64,000 nucleotides of DNA from VRUE01 sp963774405 (GTDB lineage Bacteria; Actinomycetota; Thermoleophilia; Solirubrobacterales; 70-9), in NCBI GenBank assembly GCA_963774405.1, contig CAVZEV010000013.1, positions 136,185-200,184 of the forward strand, in the 5' to 3' direction. Positions 44,956 through 53,044 of this stretch are shown here, piece after piece. A program made the position numbers and the translations under genes. How positions within the stretch are numbered: position 1 is the stretch's first letter; every line of letters begins with the position of its first letter. The notes beneath the pieces are model-generated. The model saw nothing but the letters and a program-made list of their open reading frames with translations, had not been told where the DNA came from and searched no databases.

Positions 44956-45033
44956 AGGAGCGCCGGGTGGCCCTCCCAAAACGCTCGGCGGGAGCCTCGC
45001 TGGAGTGTTTTGGGAGGGCCACCCGGCGCTCCT
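44956..45033. repeat. palindromic element E9 (type 1)
   Basis: Perfect 27-bp arms (44956-44982, 45007-45033) begin AGGAGCGCCGGGTGGCCC. The inner core is that of E8. Total length is 78 bases, between the MaoC pair and hrcA. Its right end is 2 bases from the hrcA -10 box. Confidence 0.9.
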
Positions 45034-45035
45034 CA

Positions 45036-45041
45036 TAGACT
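45036..45041 (+). promoter_or_regulatory. -10 box of hrcA, leaderless
   Basis: TAGACT ends 6 bases before ATG 45048. There is no ribosome-binding site, and no CIRCE element is visible upstream. Confidence 0.45.
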
Positions 45042-45047
45042 TGAGGC

Positions 45048-46070
45048 ATGCTTTCGTCTCGCCAGGAGCTCATTCTCAAGCTGGTGGTTGACGCGTATCT
45101 CGCGTCGGGGAAGCCTGTGCCGTCGAAAGAGATCGCCGAGCAGCGGCAGGTGGAGTGGGGGCCGTCGACTGTGCGGGCGGAGCTGGCGGCGCTCGAGGCG
45201 GCGGGGTACTTGACGCATCCGCATACGTCGGCGGGCAGGGTGCCGACGGAGTTGGGGTATCGGCGGCACGTCGACGCGATGATGGCTACTGGCGGCCCGG
45301 CGGCGGAGAGCTCGGTTGAGCTGGAGCTGCGGCGGGAGATCGACGCGGCTATGCGGGAGACGACGAGGGCCCTGGCGCGGGTGACGGATTTGATGGCGCT
45401 GGTGACGGCGCCGCCGGAGACGGTGGCGGCGACGATCCACCGGGTCGAGGTGCTGCGGCTGCAGCCGATGCGGGTGATGGTGGTGGCGATCGCCTCCAAT
45501 GGCGCGGTGGCGAAGCGGGTCTTCGACTTTCCGGGGCCGGTCGATCCGGGCTTGGTCGAGTGGGCTTCCAGCTACCTCAACGAGCAGCTGACCGGCCTCG
45601 GCCTCGGCGCTCGCATGATCGCCAGTCGTCTCGCCGATCCGGAGCTGGGGCCGGTCGAGGCCGAGTTCGTCGCCACGCTTGGCGCCGCCTTCACCGAGCT
45701 CGAGCAGGAGGAGTCCGCCGACACGCTCTACACCGAGGGCGCCTCACGGCTGCTCTCTGAAGCCCACTCCGCCGACCTGCCCCGCGCCGACATGCTGATG
45801 ACCGCGCTGGAGGAGCGGGCGACGATGCTGGGCATGCTGCGCTCGGCGCTGGATCAACGCTCGGTCTTCCTCTGGATCGGGGCCGAGAACCCGCGGCCGG
45901 AGCTGCGCTCGGTCAGCGTCGTCGGCGCCAACTACGGCCTCGCCCACCGCAATCTCGGCGCGGTCGGCGTGGTCGGGCCGCTGCGCATGGATTACGCCAC
46001 CGCGATCGCCTCGGTTCGTGGCGCCGCCCGCGAGCTCTCGCGCTACTGCGAGACGGTCTACGACGGTTAA
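45048..46070 (+). CDS. hrcA: heat-inducible transcription repressor HrcA
   Basis: The 340-residue protein starts MLSSRQELILKLVVDAYLAS. Its winged-helix part continues GKPVPSKEIAEQRQVEWGPS, TVRAELAALEAAGYLTHPHT, SAGRVPTELGYRRHVD. A GAF-like dimerisation domain and the ending LGAVGVVGPLRMDYATAIAS, typical of HrcA, follow. HrcA represses groE/dnaK-type heat-shock genes by binding CIRCE. No CIRCE sequence precedes this operon, so its targets would lie elsewhere. Confidence 0.93.
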   Translation: MLSSRQELILKLVVDAYLASGKPVPSKEIAEQRQVEWGPSTVRAELAALEAAGYLTHPHTSAGRVPTELGYRRHVDAMMATGGPAAESSVELELRREIDAAMRETTRALARVTDLMALVTAPPETVAATIHRVEVLRLQPMRVMVVAIASNGAVAKRVFDFPGPVDPGLVEWASSYLNEQLTGLGLGARMIASRLADPELGPVEAEFVATLGAAFTELEQEESADTLYTEGASRLLSEAHSADLPRADMLMTALEERATMLGMLRSALDQRSVFLWIGAENPRPELRSVSVVGANYGLAHRNLGAVGVVGPLRMDYATAIASVRGAARELSRYCETVYDG

Positions 46071-46073
46071 TCG

Positions 46074-46749
46074 ATGGCGGGCGACTACTACGAGCTGCTC
46101 GGGGTCGAGCGCGGCGCCTCCGACGCCGAGGTCAAGCGAGCCTTCCGCAAGGTCGCCCGCGAGCTGCACCCCGACGTCAACGCGCACGACCCCGAGGCCG
46201 AGGAGAAGTTCAAGGCCGCGGCCGAGGCCTACGAGGTGCTCTCCGACCCCGAGCAGCGCCAGATCTACGACCGCTACGGCCAGGACGGCCTGCGCCAGGG
46301 AGGCTTCCCACCGGGCGGCGGAGCCGCCGGCTTCGGCTCGATCGAGGAGCCTGCTGGGCGCGGTTTTCGGCGGCGCCTTCGGCTTCGAGGTGAGGCGCGG
46401 GCCGATGCGCGGCCAGGACCTGATGCACGCGGTTGAGATCTCGGCCGTGCAGGCGATGCTCGGGACCAGCGTCAAGATCCCCAGCCACGACGGCGAGCGC
46501 GAGATCGAGCTGCCCTCGGGGATCCAGCACGGCACCCAGTTCGCCCTGCGCGGCCACGGCCTGCCCGGCGCCAACGGCGGCCCGCCGGGCGACCTGCGCA
46601 TCGTCATCCACGTGATCGTCCCCAGCGAGCTCTCCGAGGAGCAGCGCGAGCTGGCCGAGAAGCTCGAGCAGTCGCTGGAGCCGCACAACCTGCGCTCCGA
46701 CGGGGGCGACGAGGGCTTCCTCTCGCGCATGCGCAGAGCCTTCGGTTGA
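46074..46749 (+). CDS. dnaJ: DnaJ-type co-chaperone lacking zinc finger, one frameshift
   Basis: ATG 46074 begins a normal J domain (DYYELLGVERGASDAEVKRA, with HPD in ELHPDVNAHDPEAEEKF) and Gly/Phe region (GGAAGFGSIEE). Near 46350 the frame shifts by one base (expected EDLLGAVFGGAFG). The protein continues with RRGPMRGQDLMHAVEIS, then directly the second C-terminal domain (LGTSVKIPSHDGEREIELPS, GLPGANGGPPGDLRIVIHV). All four CxxCxGxG motifs and most of CTD I are absent. The total of about 225 residues compares with about 370 for full DnaJ. It lies between hrcA and prmA, as usual for dnaJ. Confidence 0.8.
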
Positions 46750-47630
46750 TCCGCCTCGCCGTCCGCTGCGCGCCCGAGCAGGCCGAGATCGTCCTCGCCG
46801 AGCTGACCGTGCTGGCGCCCAACGGCGTCGAGGAGGAGCAGGGCCCGGGCTACGTCGAGTACGCGATCTACGGCGGCGAGGGAGAGCTGCCCGAGCTGGG
46901 CGAGATCGAGGTCGCGGCGGGGGACGGCCTGGTTGAGGTGGTCGCGACCGAGGTCCCCGACGACTGGGCCGATCGCTGGCAGGACTTCCACAAACCGCTC
47001 CTGGTCGGCGAGCGGCTCTGGCTGCGACCCTCCTGGGAGGAGCCGCGCGAGGGCGCGATCGACCTCGTCGTCGACCCAGGCCAGGCTTTCGGCACGGGCG
47101 CCCATCCGACGACGCGACTCTGCCTGGAACTCCTGCTTGAGCTGGAGGAAGCGGGTGAAGCAGACGGGCCGCTCATCGACCTCGGCACAGGATCCGGGGT
47201 GCTCGCCATCGCTGCGGCCAAGCTCGGCTGGGCCCCGATACGCGGCTACGACCACGAGGCACCTTCGATCGAGGCTGCCGGCGCTAACGCTGCGGCCAAT
47301 GGTGTCAGCCTCCAGCTCGAACGCCGAAACCTCCGCGAGGCACTCCCTGAGCTCGCCCCGACGGTGGTCGCCAACATGACCGCGCCGGTTCTGAAGGCGG
47401 TGGCCGGACAGCTTGAGGGCGGGAGGGGCCGAGACAGGGCCCAAAACGCTCGGCGGGAGCCTCGCTTGAGTGTTTTGGGGACCCCTGTCTCGGCCCCGGC
47501 CACGCTCATCTGCTCCGGGCTGCTTCCGAGCGAGGTGGATGAGATCGCTGCCGAGTTCGGGGCATGGGGGCTGGCCGAGGCGGACAGGCGCTTGCAGGGG
47601 GACTGGGCGGCGCTGTTGCTCCGGAGGTAG
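46746..47630 (+). CDS. prmA: ribosomal protein L11 methyltransferase, with an in-frame palindromic insertion
   Basis: The protein has 294 residues from TTG 46746, overlapping the dnaJ stop. It has the N-terminal L11-binding domain and the methyltransferase core: DPGQAFGTGAHPTTRLCLEL, LIDLGTGSGVLAIAAAKLGW and VVANMTAPVLKAVAGQLE. After this come about 25 extra residues (GGRGRDRAQNARREPR...) encoded by palindromic element E10. The conserved ATLICSGLLPSEVDEI and end then resume. The insertion lies in a loop before the last conserved strand. The enzyme trimethylates L11. Activity may survive because the frame is kept. Confidence 0.9.
   Translation: MIRLAVRCAPEQAEIVLAELTVLAPNGVEEEQGPGYVEYAIYGGEGELPELGEIEVAAGDGLVEVVATEVPDDWADRWQDFHKPLLVGERLWLRPSWEEPREGAIDLVVDPGQAFGTGAHPTTRLCLELLLELEEAGEADGPLIDLGTGSGVLAIAAAKLGWAPIRGYDHEAPSIEAAGANAAANGVSLQLERRNLREALPELAPTVVANMTAPVLKAVAGQLEGGRGRDRAQNARREPRLSVLGTPVSAPATLICSGLLPSEVDEIAAEFGAWGLAEADRRLQGDWAALLLRR
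47425..47497. repeat. palindromic element E10 (type 1) inside prmA
   Basis: The arms GGGGCCGAGACAGGG / CCCTGTCTCGGCCCC are followed by the conserved type 1 core CCAAAACGCTCGGCGGGAGC / CTCGCTTGAGTGTTTTGG. The right arm carries three extra bases, which fits preservation of the reading frame. Confidence 0.85.
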
Positions 47631-47634
47631 CAAT

Positions 47635-48135
47635 ATGCTGCCGTCGATGGAGTTCGCGAGCATCATCAGTCCCGGCTACAAGATCGTGCTCACGCTGCAC
47701 ATCTTGGCGGTCGTGCTGGCGTTCGGGCCGACGTTTGGCTACGGCTTCTTCTTCTCGGTTACGCCGCAGTTTCCACGGGCGACGCCGGCGATCCTGGCAG
47801 GCGTCCAGAAGGTCGATCGGTATCTGGTCAACCCGGGCATGATCGTGCTGCTGCTCGCCGGGCTCTATCTGCTCGGTGACGGCAATTGGGACGCGAGCGA
47901 TGTCTTCATCAGTGTCGGCTTCGTCGCGATCCTGGTGCTCTTTGGGCTCCAGCACGGGTTCTTCCAACCGCAGGTGCGCAAGGCGCGGGAGCTGGCGGAA
48001 CGAGATCTGAAGGCCGGCGATGAGCTCAGTCCCGAGTTCGACGCGATTGCGAAGCGGCTCAGCCAGGTCGGCACGGTTGCCGGGCTGATCGTGGTCGTGA
48101 CCGTTTTCTTCATGGCCTACAAGCCCTTCCTGTAG
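47635..48135 (+). CDS. DUF2269-like small membrane protein
   Basis: The protein has 166 residues from ATG 47635, with GGAGG nine bases upstream. Four membrane helices are visible (YKIVLTLHILAVVLAFGPTF; NPGMIVLLLAGLYLLG; VFISVGFVAILVLFGLQHGF; TVAGLIVVVTVFFMAYKPFL). The pattern suggests the DUF2269 family of predicted integral membrane proteins. The function is unknown. Confidence 0.75.
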   Translation: MLPSMEFASIISPGYKIVLTLHILAVVLAFGPTFGYGFFFSVTPQFPRATPAILAGVQKVDRYLVNPGMIVLLLAGLYLLGDGNWDASDVFISVGFVAILVLFGLQHGFFQPQVRKARELAERDLKAGDELSPEFDAIAKRLSQVGTVAGLIVVVTVFFMAYKPFL

Positions 48136-48193
48136 AGCGCTGACGGACCGGGCCGCAAGCGGGGGCGCGCTCGATGCATCGCTGCCGGTCGCG

Positions 48194-48991
48194 ATGTTCG
48201 ACTCGGGAGTCGGTGGCCTCACCGTCCTGCACGAGTGCCTGGTCTCACTGCCGGAGGAGGACTTCGTCTACCTCGGCGACACGGCCTGGTTTCCGTACGG
48301 GGTCAAGGACCCGGACGAGCTGCGGCAGCGGATCCGCTCGATCGCGGAGACCCTGCTCGGCGGCCGCGCCAAGCTGCTGGTGATCGCCTGCAACACGGCG
48401 ACGGCGATCGGCGAGGACGTGGCCAGAGAGGTCGCCGCGACACATGGGGTGGAGGTGGTCCCGGTGGTCGAGCCACAGGCCGAGATCGCCGCCGCGATCA
48501 CCGACAGCGGCAGGGTCGGGGTGCTGGCGACGCCAAACACGGTCGCCAGCGGCTCCTACCGCCGCGCGCTCGAAGGGCAGGGACGGGCGCTCGAGGTGAC
48601 CGAAGTCGCGGCGCCCGACCTGGCTCCCTTCATCCAGGACGGCTCGCCCTTCGACGAGGGCGTGCTGGAGATGGCGCGCGGCTACTGCGGGCCGCTGAAG
48701 CGAGCCGAGGTCGACACCCTGATCCTCGGCTGCACCCACTACCCGCTGGTCGCGCCGATGCTGCAGCGCATCCTCGGCCGCGACGTGCGCCTGGTCAGCG
48801 GCGGCCACGCCGTCGCGGCGGCAGTCCAGCGCACCCTGGTCGGGCAGGGATTGGCCCGTGAGCCCGACGGCGAAGGCGATTACCGCTTCCTCTGCACGGG
48901 GGACGCCGAGTCCTTCCGCAAGCACGGCACTCGCTTCCTGCAGATGCCGCTGGGCGAGGTCGAGCGCGTCGATATAAGTGGCCATCGCTAG
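48194..48991 (+). CDS. murI: glutamate racemase
   Basis: The 265-residue enzyme starts MFDSGVGGLTVLHECL at ATG 48194. Both catalytic cysteines are present, in VIACNTATAI and LILGCTHYPLV, along with the YLGDTAWFPYG motif. It makes D-glutamate for peptidoglycan. MurI usually has a few residues before FDSGVGG. The preceding in-frame codons (from about 48138) could encode such residues but lack a normal start codon. Confidence 0.95.
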   Translation: MFDSGVGGLTVLHECLVSLPEEDFVYLGDTAWFPYGVKDPDELRQRIRSIAETLLGGRAKLLVIACNTATAIGEDVAREVAATHGVEVVPVVEPQAEIAAAITDSGRVGVLATPNTVASGSYRRALEGQGRALEVTEVAAPDLAPFIQDGSPFDEGVLEMARGYCGPLKRAEVDTLILGCTHYPLVAPMLQRILGRDVRLVSGGHAVAAAVQRTLVGQGLAREPDGEGDYRFLCTGDAESFRKHGTRFLQMPLGEVERVDISGHR

Positions 48992-49096
48992 TTCCGCGCG
49001 CCCGATTTCTCACTCTTGGCACATACGTGACCCACGCGTGACTTCAGACTTGCGAGGCTTCAGCCCATGACGACAACAGCCATCGGCAACACCATA

Positions 49097-49102
49097 TATA
49101 CT
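49097..49102 (+). promoter_or_regulatory. -10 box, leaderless promoter of third TA locus
   Basis: TATACT ends 6 bases before GTG 49109, the same layout as at the two other TA loci. Confidence 0.5.
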
Positions 49103-49108
49103 CGCCCC

Positions 49109-49339
49109 GTGGCAAAGGTGATGATCTCAATCCCCGACAACCTGCTCGAGCGCCTCGACGCCCAGGCCCGCGTCAACCGCGAGACGCGCAGCGGCTTTCT
49201 CCAGCGGCTGGCGGAACGCGAGCTGCAGGCCGACCTTGAGGATCGACGCAAGGAGGTGGCGCGGCTGCTGGACCTCGCCACGGCGCCCATGGGCGGGGAA
49301 GGTGCCAAGCTGATCAGGGAAGACCGGGAATCGCACTGA
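49109..49339 (+). CDS. ribbon-helix-helix antitoxin (VapB-like)
   Basis: From GTG 49109 the protein is 76 residues: MAKVMISIPDNLLERLDAQA followed by RETRSGFLQRLAEREL, a clear RHH fold, then a charged helical tail. ATG 49067 would add 14 residues, but it lies upstream of the -10 box, so the GTG is preferred. The toxin gene starts one base after the stop. Confidence 0.82.
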   Translation: MAKVMISIPDNLLERLDAQARVNRETRSGFLQRLAERELQADLEDRRKEVARLLDLATAPMGGEGAKLIREDRESH

Positions 49340-49340
49340 C

Positions 49341-49745
49341 GTGCTGTTGGTCGACGCCGGCGTCTGGGTAGCAGCGCGCGATCCTGAAGATCGTTTTCAC
49401 GCTGACGCGCGGAAGATCGTCCTGGACTTCTCGCGCCCGGTCGCGGCCCTCGACCTGACGCTGTACGAGGTCGCAAACGTCATGGGTAGTCGCAGAAAAC
49501 AGGGGAAGGAAGCCCGCTACCTGATGCAGACACTCGTCACCCGCTGCGGTGAGGAAATTGTGAGGGTCGGTCCCAAGTTGGTCGAGTCGACCCTGGAGAT
49601 CGCGGTCGAGTATGAGCTCACCGCTTACGACGCCGCATACGTCGCCGCGGCGCGCCGCCATGGCTGGACCCTGGTCAGCACCGACATCGCCGATCTGGTC
49701 TCCAAGGGGCTCGCCGTGGCGCCCGACGCGGCCGACTACCCTTAG
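49341..49745 (+). CDS. PIN-domain ribonuclease toxin (VapC-like)
   Basis: The 134-residue protein starts at GTG 49341. The PIN acidic residues are present: Asp in LLVDAGVWVA, Glu in LTLYEVANVM, Asp in LTAYDAAYVAAA, and Asp in LVSTDIADLV. It is a complete toxin paired with the RHH antitoxin. Confidence 0.87.
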   Translation: MLLVDAGVWVAARDPEDRFHADARKIVLDFSRPVAALDLTLYEVANVMGSRRKQGKEARYLMQTLVTRCGEEIVRVGPKLVESTLEIAVEYELTAYDAAYVAAARRHGWTLVSTDIADLVSKGLAVAPDAADYP

Positions 49746-49750
49746 ACCGG

Positions 49751-50182
49751 ATGGGCGTTCTCGAGCAGGTGCAGGCCGACGTGCGAACCGCGATGAAGGC
49801 GGGCGATCGCGAGCGCGCGGGCGCGCTGCGGCTGATCGTCGACTCGCTGCAGAAGGACGCCAAGCTCGGCGACGGCAACGAGGTCGCGGTGCTGCAGCGC
49901 GAGCGCAAGAAGCGGGCCGAGGCGGCCGAGGCCTACGCCGAGGCGGGCCGCGAGGAGCAGGCGAGCGCCGAGCGCTTCGAGGCGGAGCTGATCGAGGCCT
50001 ACCTGCCGCAACAGCTCTCCGACGAGGAGCTGGCCGAGCTGGTCGAGGCGGCGATCGACGAGACGGGCGCGAGCGAGCAGAAGCAGATGGGTCAGGTGAT
50101 GTCGGCCCTGATGCCCAAGGTCGGCGGGCGGGCCGACGGCAAGCGGGTCAGCGCGGCGGTGCGTGAGCGGCTTGGCGCGTAG
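49751..50182 (+). CDS. GatB/YqeY domain protein
   Basis: The 143-residue protein starts MGVLEQVQADVRTAMKAGDR and contains ERKKRAEAAEAYAEAGREEQ, EAYLPQQLSDEEL and MGQVMSALMPKVGGRADGKR. These are typical of the YqeY family, which shares the tRNA-binding tail domain of GatB. It may assist tRNA-dependent amidation; its exact role is not established. It overlaps phoH by 20 bases. Confidence 0.9.
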   Translation: MGVLEQVQADVRTAMKAGDRERAGALRLIVDSLQKDAKLGDGNEVAVLQRERKKRAEAAEAYAEAGREEQASAERFEAELIEAYLPQQLSDEELAELVEAAIDETGASEQKQMGQVMSALMPKVGGRADGKRVSAAVRERLGA

Positions 50183-51155
50183 GCAGCTGACCCTCGACAA
50201 CACGGTCGCCGCCGAGCTGGCGGGCTCCGAGGACGCGGTCCTGCGCGAGCTGCGCGGCCACCTCCCCTGCGACTTCCACCTGCGCGGCAACGTGCTCACC
50301 CTCGACGGCGAACCCGACGACGTGCAGATGGCGGCGACCGTGGTCGACGAGCTGGTCGAGCTGATCGAGCAGGGCCACGAGGTGGCGCCGGGGACGATCG
50401 AAGCGGTAACCGGCGCGCTCGACGCCTCCGAGAGCCCGGCGGAAATCCTCGAGGACGTGGTCTGGCGCCACCGCAACACCAAGGTCTCGCCGAAGACGCT
50501 CAACCAGAAGCGCTACGTCGACGCGATTCGCGACCAGACGATCACCTTCGGCGTCGGCCCGGCCGGCACCGGCAAGACCTTCCTCGCCGTGGCGATGGCA
50601 GCCGCGGCGCTGGCCGAACGCCAGGTGCAGCGGATCATCCTCACCCGGCCCGCGGTCGAGGCGGGCGAGCGGCTCGGCTTCCTGCCCGGCGACATCCAGG
50701 CCAAGGTCGACCCCTACCTGCGCCCGCTCTTCGATGCCCTCTTCGACATGCTCGACCCCGACCGCGTCAACGGCTACTTCGAGCGCGGCGTGATCGAGGT
50801 TGCGCCGCTGGCTTTTATGCGGGGTAGAACGCTTAATGATTCTTTTGTAATCCTCGACGAGGCGCAGAACACCAGCCCCGAGCAGATGAAGATGTTCCTC
50901 ACCCGGCTCGGCTTCAACTCGCGCATGGTGGTGACCGGGGACGTGACCCAGATCGACCTGCCGACCGACCAGCGCTCCGGCCTGATCGTCGTCCGCGACA
51001 TCCTCGACCAGGTCAAGGACATCTCCTTCATCGAGTTCGGCGGCGAGGACGTGGTCCGCCACAAGCTGGTCCAGCGCATCGTCGCCGCCTACGACGAGCA
51101 CGGCAACCGCGAGCGCGCGGCGCGAGCCGAACACGGGCCGACGCCGGGCTCTTGA
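50163..51155 (+). CDS. phoH: PhoH-like ATPase
   Basis: The 330-residue protein starts at GTG 50163. It has an N-terminal KH-like region, then the PhoH NTPase core: Walker A GPAGTGKTFLAVAMA, TRPAVEAGERLGFLPGD, Walker B FVILDEAQNTSPEQMKMFLT and MVVTGDVTQIDLP. PhoH next to ybeY and era is a widely conserved ribosome/RNA-metabolism cluster. At 50815-50850 a short, unusually AT-rich codon run (GCTTTTATGCGGGGTAGAAC) encodes AFMRGRTLNDSF. It is noteworthy in this GC-rich gene. Confidence 0.93.
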   Translation: MSGLARRQLTLDNTVAAELAGSEDAVLRELRGHLPCDFHLRGNVLTLDGEPDDVQMAATVVDELVELIEQGHEVAPGTIEAVTGALDASESPAEILEDVVWRHRNTKVSPKTLNQKRYVDAIRDQTITFGVGPAGTGKTFLAVAMAAAALAERQVQRIILTRPAVEAGERLGFLPGDIQAKVDPYLRPLFDALFDMLDPDRVNGYFERGVIEVAPLAFMRGRTLNDSFVILDEAQNTSPEQMKMFLTRLGFNSRMVVTGDVTQIDLPTDQRSGLIVVRDILDQVKDISFIEFGGEDVVRHKLVQRIVAAYDEHGNRERAARAEHGPTPGS

Positions 51156-51517
51156 GCCTCGACCTCGCCGATGTGCCGGCCGATCTGCGGGGACCGGTTG
51201 CCGCAGCGCTCGCGGCCGCGAGCGTCGAGGACGGCCACCTCGCGGTCGAGCTGGTCGGTGCGGCCCGCATCCAGGAGCTCAATCGCGAGCACCGCGGCAA
51301 GGACGCCCCGACCGACGTGCTCGCCTTCCCAATCGACGAAACCTCGCCGACCGCGGGCCCGCGCGAGCTCGGCGATGTCGCGATCTGCCCCGAGCACTGC
51401 TCCGACGTGACCGAGGCCGCGGTCCACGGCGTCCTCCACCTCTGCGGCTATGACCACGAGACCGACGCGGGGGAGATGCTGGCTTTGCAGGCGACGGTGA
51501 TCGAGGGGCTGGCGTGA
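51152..51517 (+). CDS. ybeY: endoribonuclease YbeY
   Basis: The protein has 121 residues from TTG 51152, overlapping the phoH stop by 4 bases. The zinc motif HGVLHLCGYDHE (H-x3-H-x5-H) is complete, preceded by LNREHRGKDAPTDVLAFPID. YbeY takes part in 16S rRNA 3'-end processing and ribosome quality control. It is slightly shorter than many homologues at the N-terminus. Confidence 0.95.
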   Translation: MSLDLADVPADLRGPVAAALAAASVEDGHLAVELVGAARIQELNREHRGKDAPTDVLAFPIDETSPTAGPRELGDVAICPEHCSDVTEAAVHGVLHLCGYDHETDAGEMLALQATVIEGLA

Positions 51518-52407
51518 GCCGCTCCGGCTTCATCGGCTTGGCGGGGCGGCCCAACGTCGGCAAGTCGACCCTGGTCAACGCGATCGTCGGCAGCCGCGTC
51601 GCGATCGTCTCGATGCGACCGCAGACGACCAGGCGGGCGATCCGCGGCATCCACACCGACACGGAATCCGAGCGCCAGCTGGTCCTCGTCGACCTGCCCG
51701 GCGTGCAGCGCCCCCGTGACGTGCTCACCGAGCGCATGCAGAAGCGGGTCGAGCGCGAGCTTGCGGATTCCGACCTGGCCCTGATCGTGATCAACGGCGA
51801 GGAGGGAGTCGGTCCAGGCGACCGCTTCATCGCCCGCGCCCTGCTCGGCGCGGGGGCGAAGCTGCCGATCATCTGCGCCGTCAACAAGGCCGATCGGCTC
51901 GGGCCGAACGAGCTCGTCCCGGTTCTGGCCAAGGCTGCCGAGCTGGGCGGCGTCGACGAGGTCTTCCCGATCAGCGCTCGCACAGGCGAGGGAGTCGCTG
52001 CGCTGGTGCAGCGCATGGCGGAGCTGATGCCCGAGGGCCCCTATCTCTACCCACCCGAGGACCACAGCGACCAGTCGAGCGAGCTGCTGCTCGCCGAGCT
52101 GATCCGTGAGCAGGTGCTCAACCGCACCCGCGACGAGATCCCGCACTCGGTCGAGGTCAAGGTCAAAGAGATGAGCGAGCGCGAGGACGGTCTGGTCACG
52201 GTCAACGCCGAGGTCTGGGCCGAGACCGAGTCCCAGAAGCGCATCCTGATCGGCAAGGGCGGCGCCAAGGTCGGCGAGATCGGCACCGCCGCCCGCCGCT
52301 CGCTCGAAGCCGAGCTCGACGCCAAGGTCCACCTCGACCTTCAGGTCCGGGTGCGCAGCCACTGGCGCCGCGACGACGACTTGCTCGACCGCCTCGGTAT
52401 CGAGTAG
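51514..52407 (+). CDS. era: GTPase Era
   Basis: The 297-residue protein starts at GTG 51514, overlapping ybeY by 4 bases. G motifs: GRPNVGKST (G1), QTTRR (G2), DLPG instead of the common DTPG (G3), NKAD (G4), SARTGEG (G5). The C-terminal KH domain (ILIGKGGAKVGEIGTAARRS) binds the 3' end of 16S rRNA. Era helps 30S assembly. The CBS-domain transporter gene often found between ybeY and era is absent. Confidence 0.95.
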   Translation: MSRSGFIGLAGRPNVGKSTLVNAIVGSRVAIVSMRPQTTRRAIRGIHTDTESERQLVLVDLPGVQRPRDVLTERMQKRVERELADSDLALIVINGEEGVGPGDRFIARALLGAGAKLPIICAVNKADRLGPNELVPVLAKAAELGGVDEVFPISARTGEGVAALVQRMAELMPEGPYLYPPEDHSDQSSELLLAELIREQVLNRTRDEIPHSVEVKVKEMSEREDGLVTVNAEVWAETESQKRILIGKGGAKVGEIGTAARRSLEAELDAKVHLDLQVRVRSHWRRDDDLLDRLGIE

Positions 52408-52417
52408 CGACCGCAAC

Positions 52418-52423
52418 TACGAT
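52418..52423 (+). promoter_or_regulatory. -10 box of hisIE-trp genes, leaderless
   Basis: TACGAT ends 6 bases before ATG 52430. It would start the hisIE-trpE-trpG transcript. Confidence 0.4.
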
Positions 52424-52429
52424 TGCCTG

Positions 52430-53044
52430 ATGTTCGAGCAGGTGAAATTCGACGAGCGCGGCCTGGTGCCCGTGGTCGCTCAGGACGCAGCCACCGGTGA
52501 GGTGCTGACGCTTGCCTACGCCAACGAGGAGTCGCTGCGGCTGACGGTTGAGACTCGGGAGCTGCACTTCTATAGCCGCTCGCGGGAGGAGATCTGGCGC
52601 AAGGGGGAAACCTCGGGCAACGTGCTGAAGCTGCGCCAGCTGCGCTACGACTGCGACGGGGACGCGATCGTCGCCCTGGTCGAGCCGACTGGGCCTGCCT
52701 GTCACACGGGGGAGCGAAGCTGCTTCTACCGCGACCTCGATGGTGACGGCGAGCCGGCGCCGGTCGTGCACGAGGCGCTGGCGGTGCTGGAGAGGACCCT
52801 GCGCAGCCGCGCCGCCGAGCGGCCCGAGGGCAGCTACACGGTGCAGCTGCTCGACGACCCGAAGCTGATCGGCGAAAAGGTCGAGGAGGAGGCCGAGGAG
52901 GTCGTTCGCGCCGCCCGCGAGGAGAGCGACGAGCGAGTCGCCGAAGAGGCCGCCGACCTGCTCTACCACCTGGCCGTGCTGATGGCCTCGCGCAAGGTTC
53001 CGCAGTCCGCCGCGATGGAGGTGCTCAATGGCCGTCGCCGCTGA
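52430..53044 (+). CDS. hisIE: bifunctional phosphoribosyl-AMP cyclohydrolase / phosphoribosyl-ATP pyrophosphatase
   Basis: The 204-residue protein fuses HisI (residues 1-110: GEVLTLAYANEESLRLTVET, YDCDGDAIVALVEPTGPACH, TGERSCFY with zinc-binding cysteines) and HisE (115-204: YTVQLLDDPKLIGEKVEEEA, EEVVRAAREESDERVAEEAA, DLLYHLAVLM). It catalyses steps 2 and 3 of histidine synthesis. It overlaps trpE by 17 bases, linking histidine and tryptophan genes, which share PRPP as a substrate. Confidence 0.93.
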   Translation: MFEQVKFDERGLVPVVAQDAATGEVLTLAYANEESLRLTVETRELHFYSRSREEIWRKGETSGNVLKLRQLRYDCDGDAIVALVEPTGPACHTGERSCFYRDLDGDGEPAPVVHEALAVLERTLRSRAAERPEGSYTVQLLDDPKLIGEKVEEEAEEVVRAAREESDERVAEEAADLLYHLAVLMASRKVPQSAAMEVLNGRRR

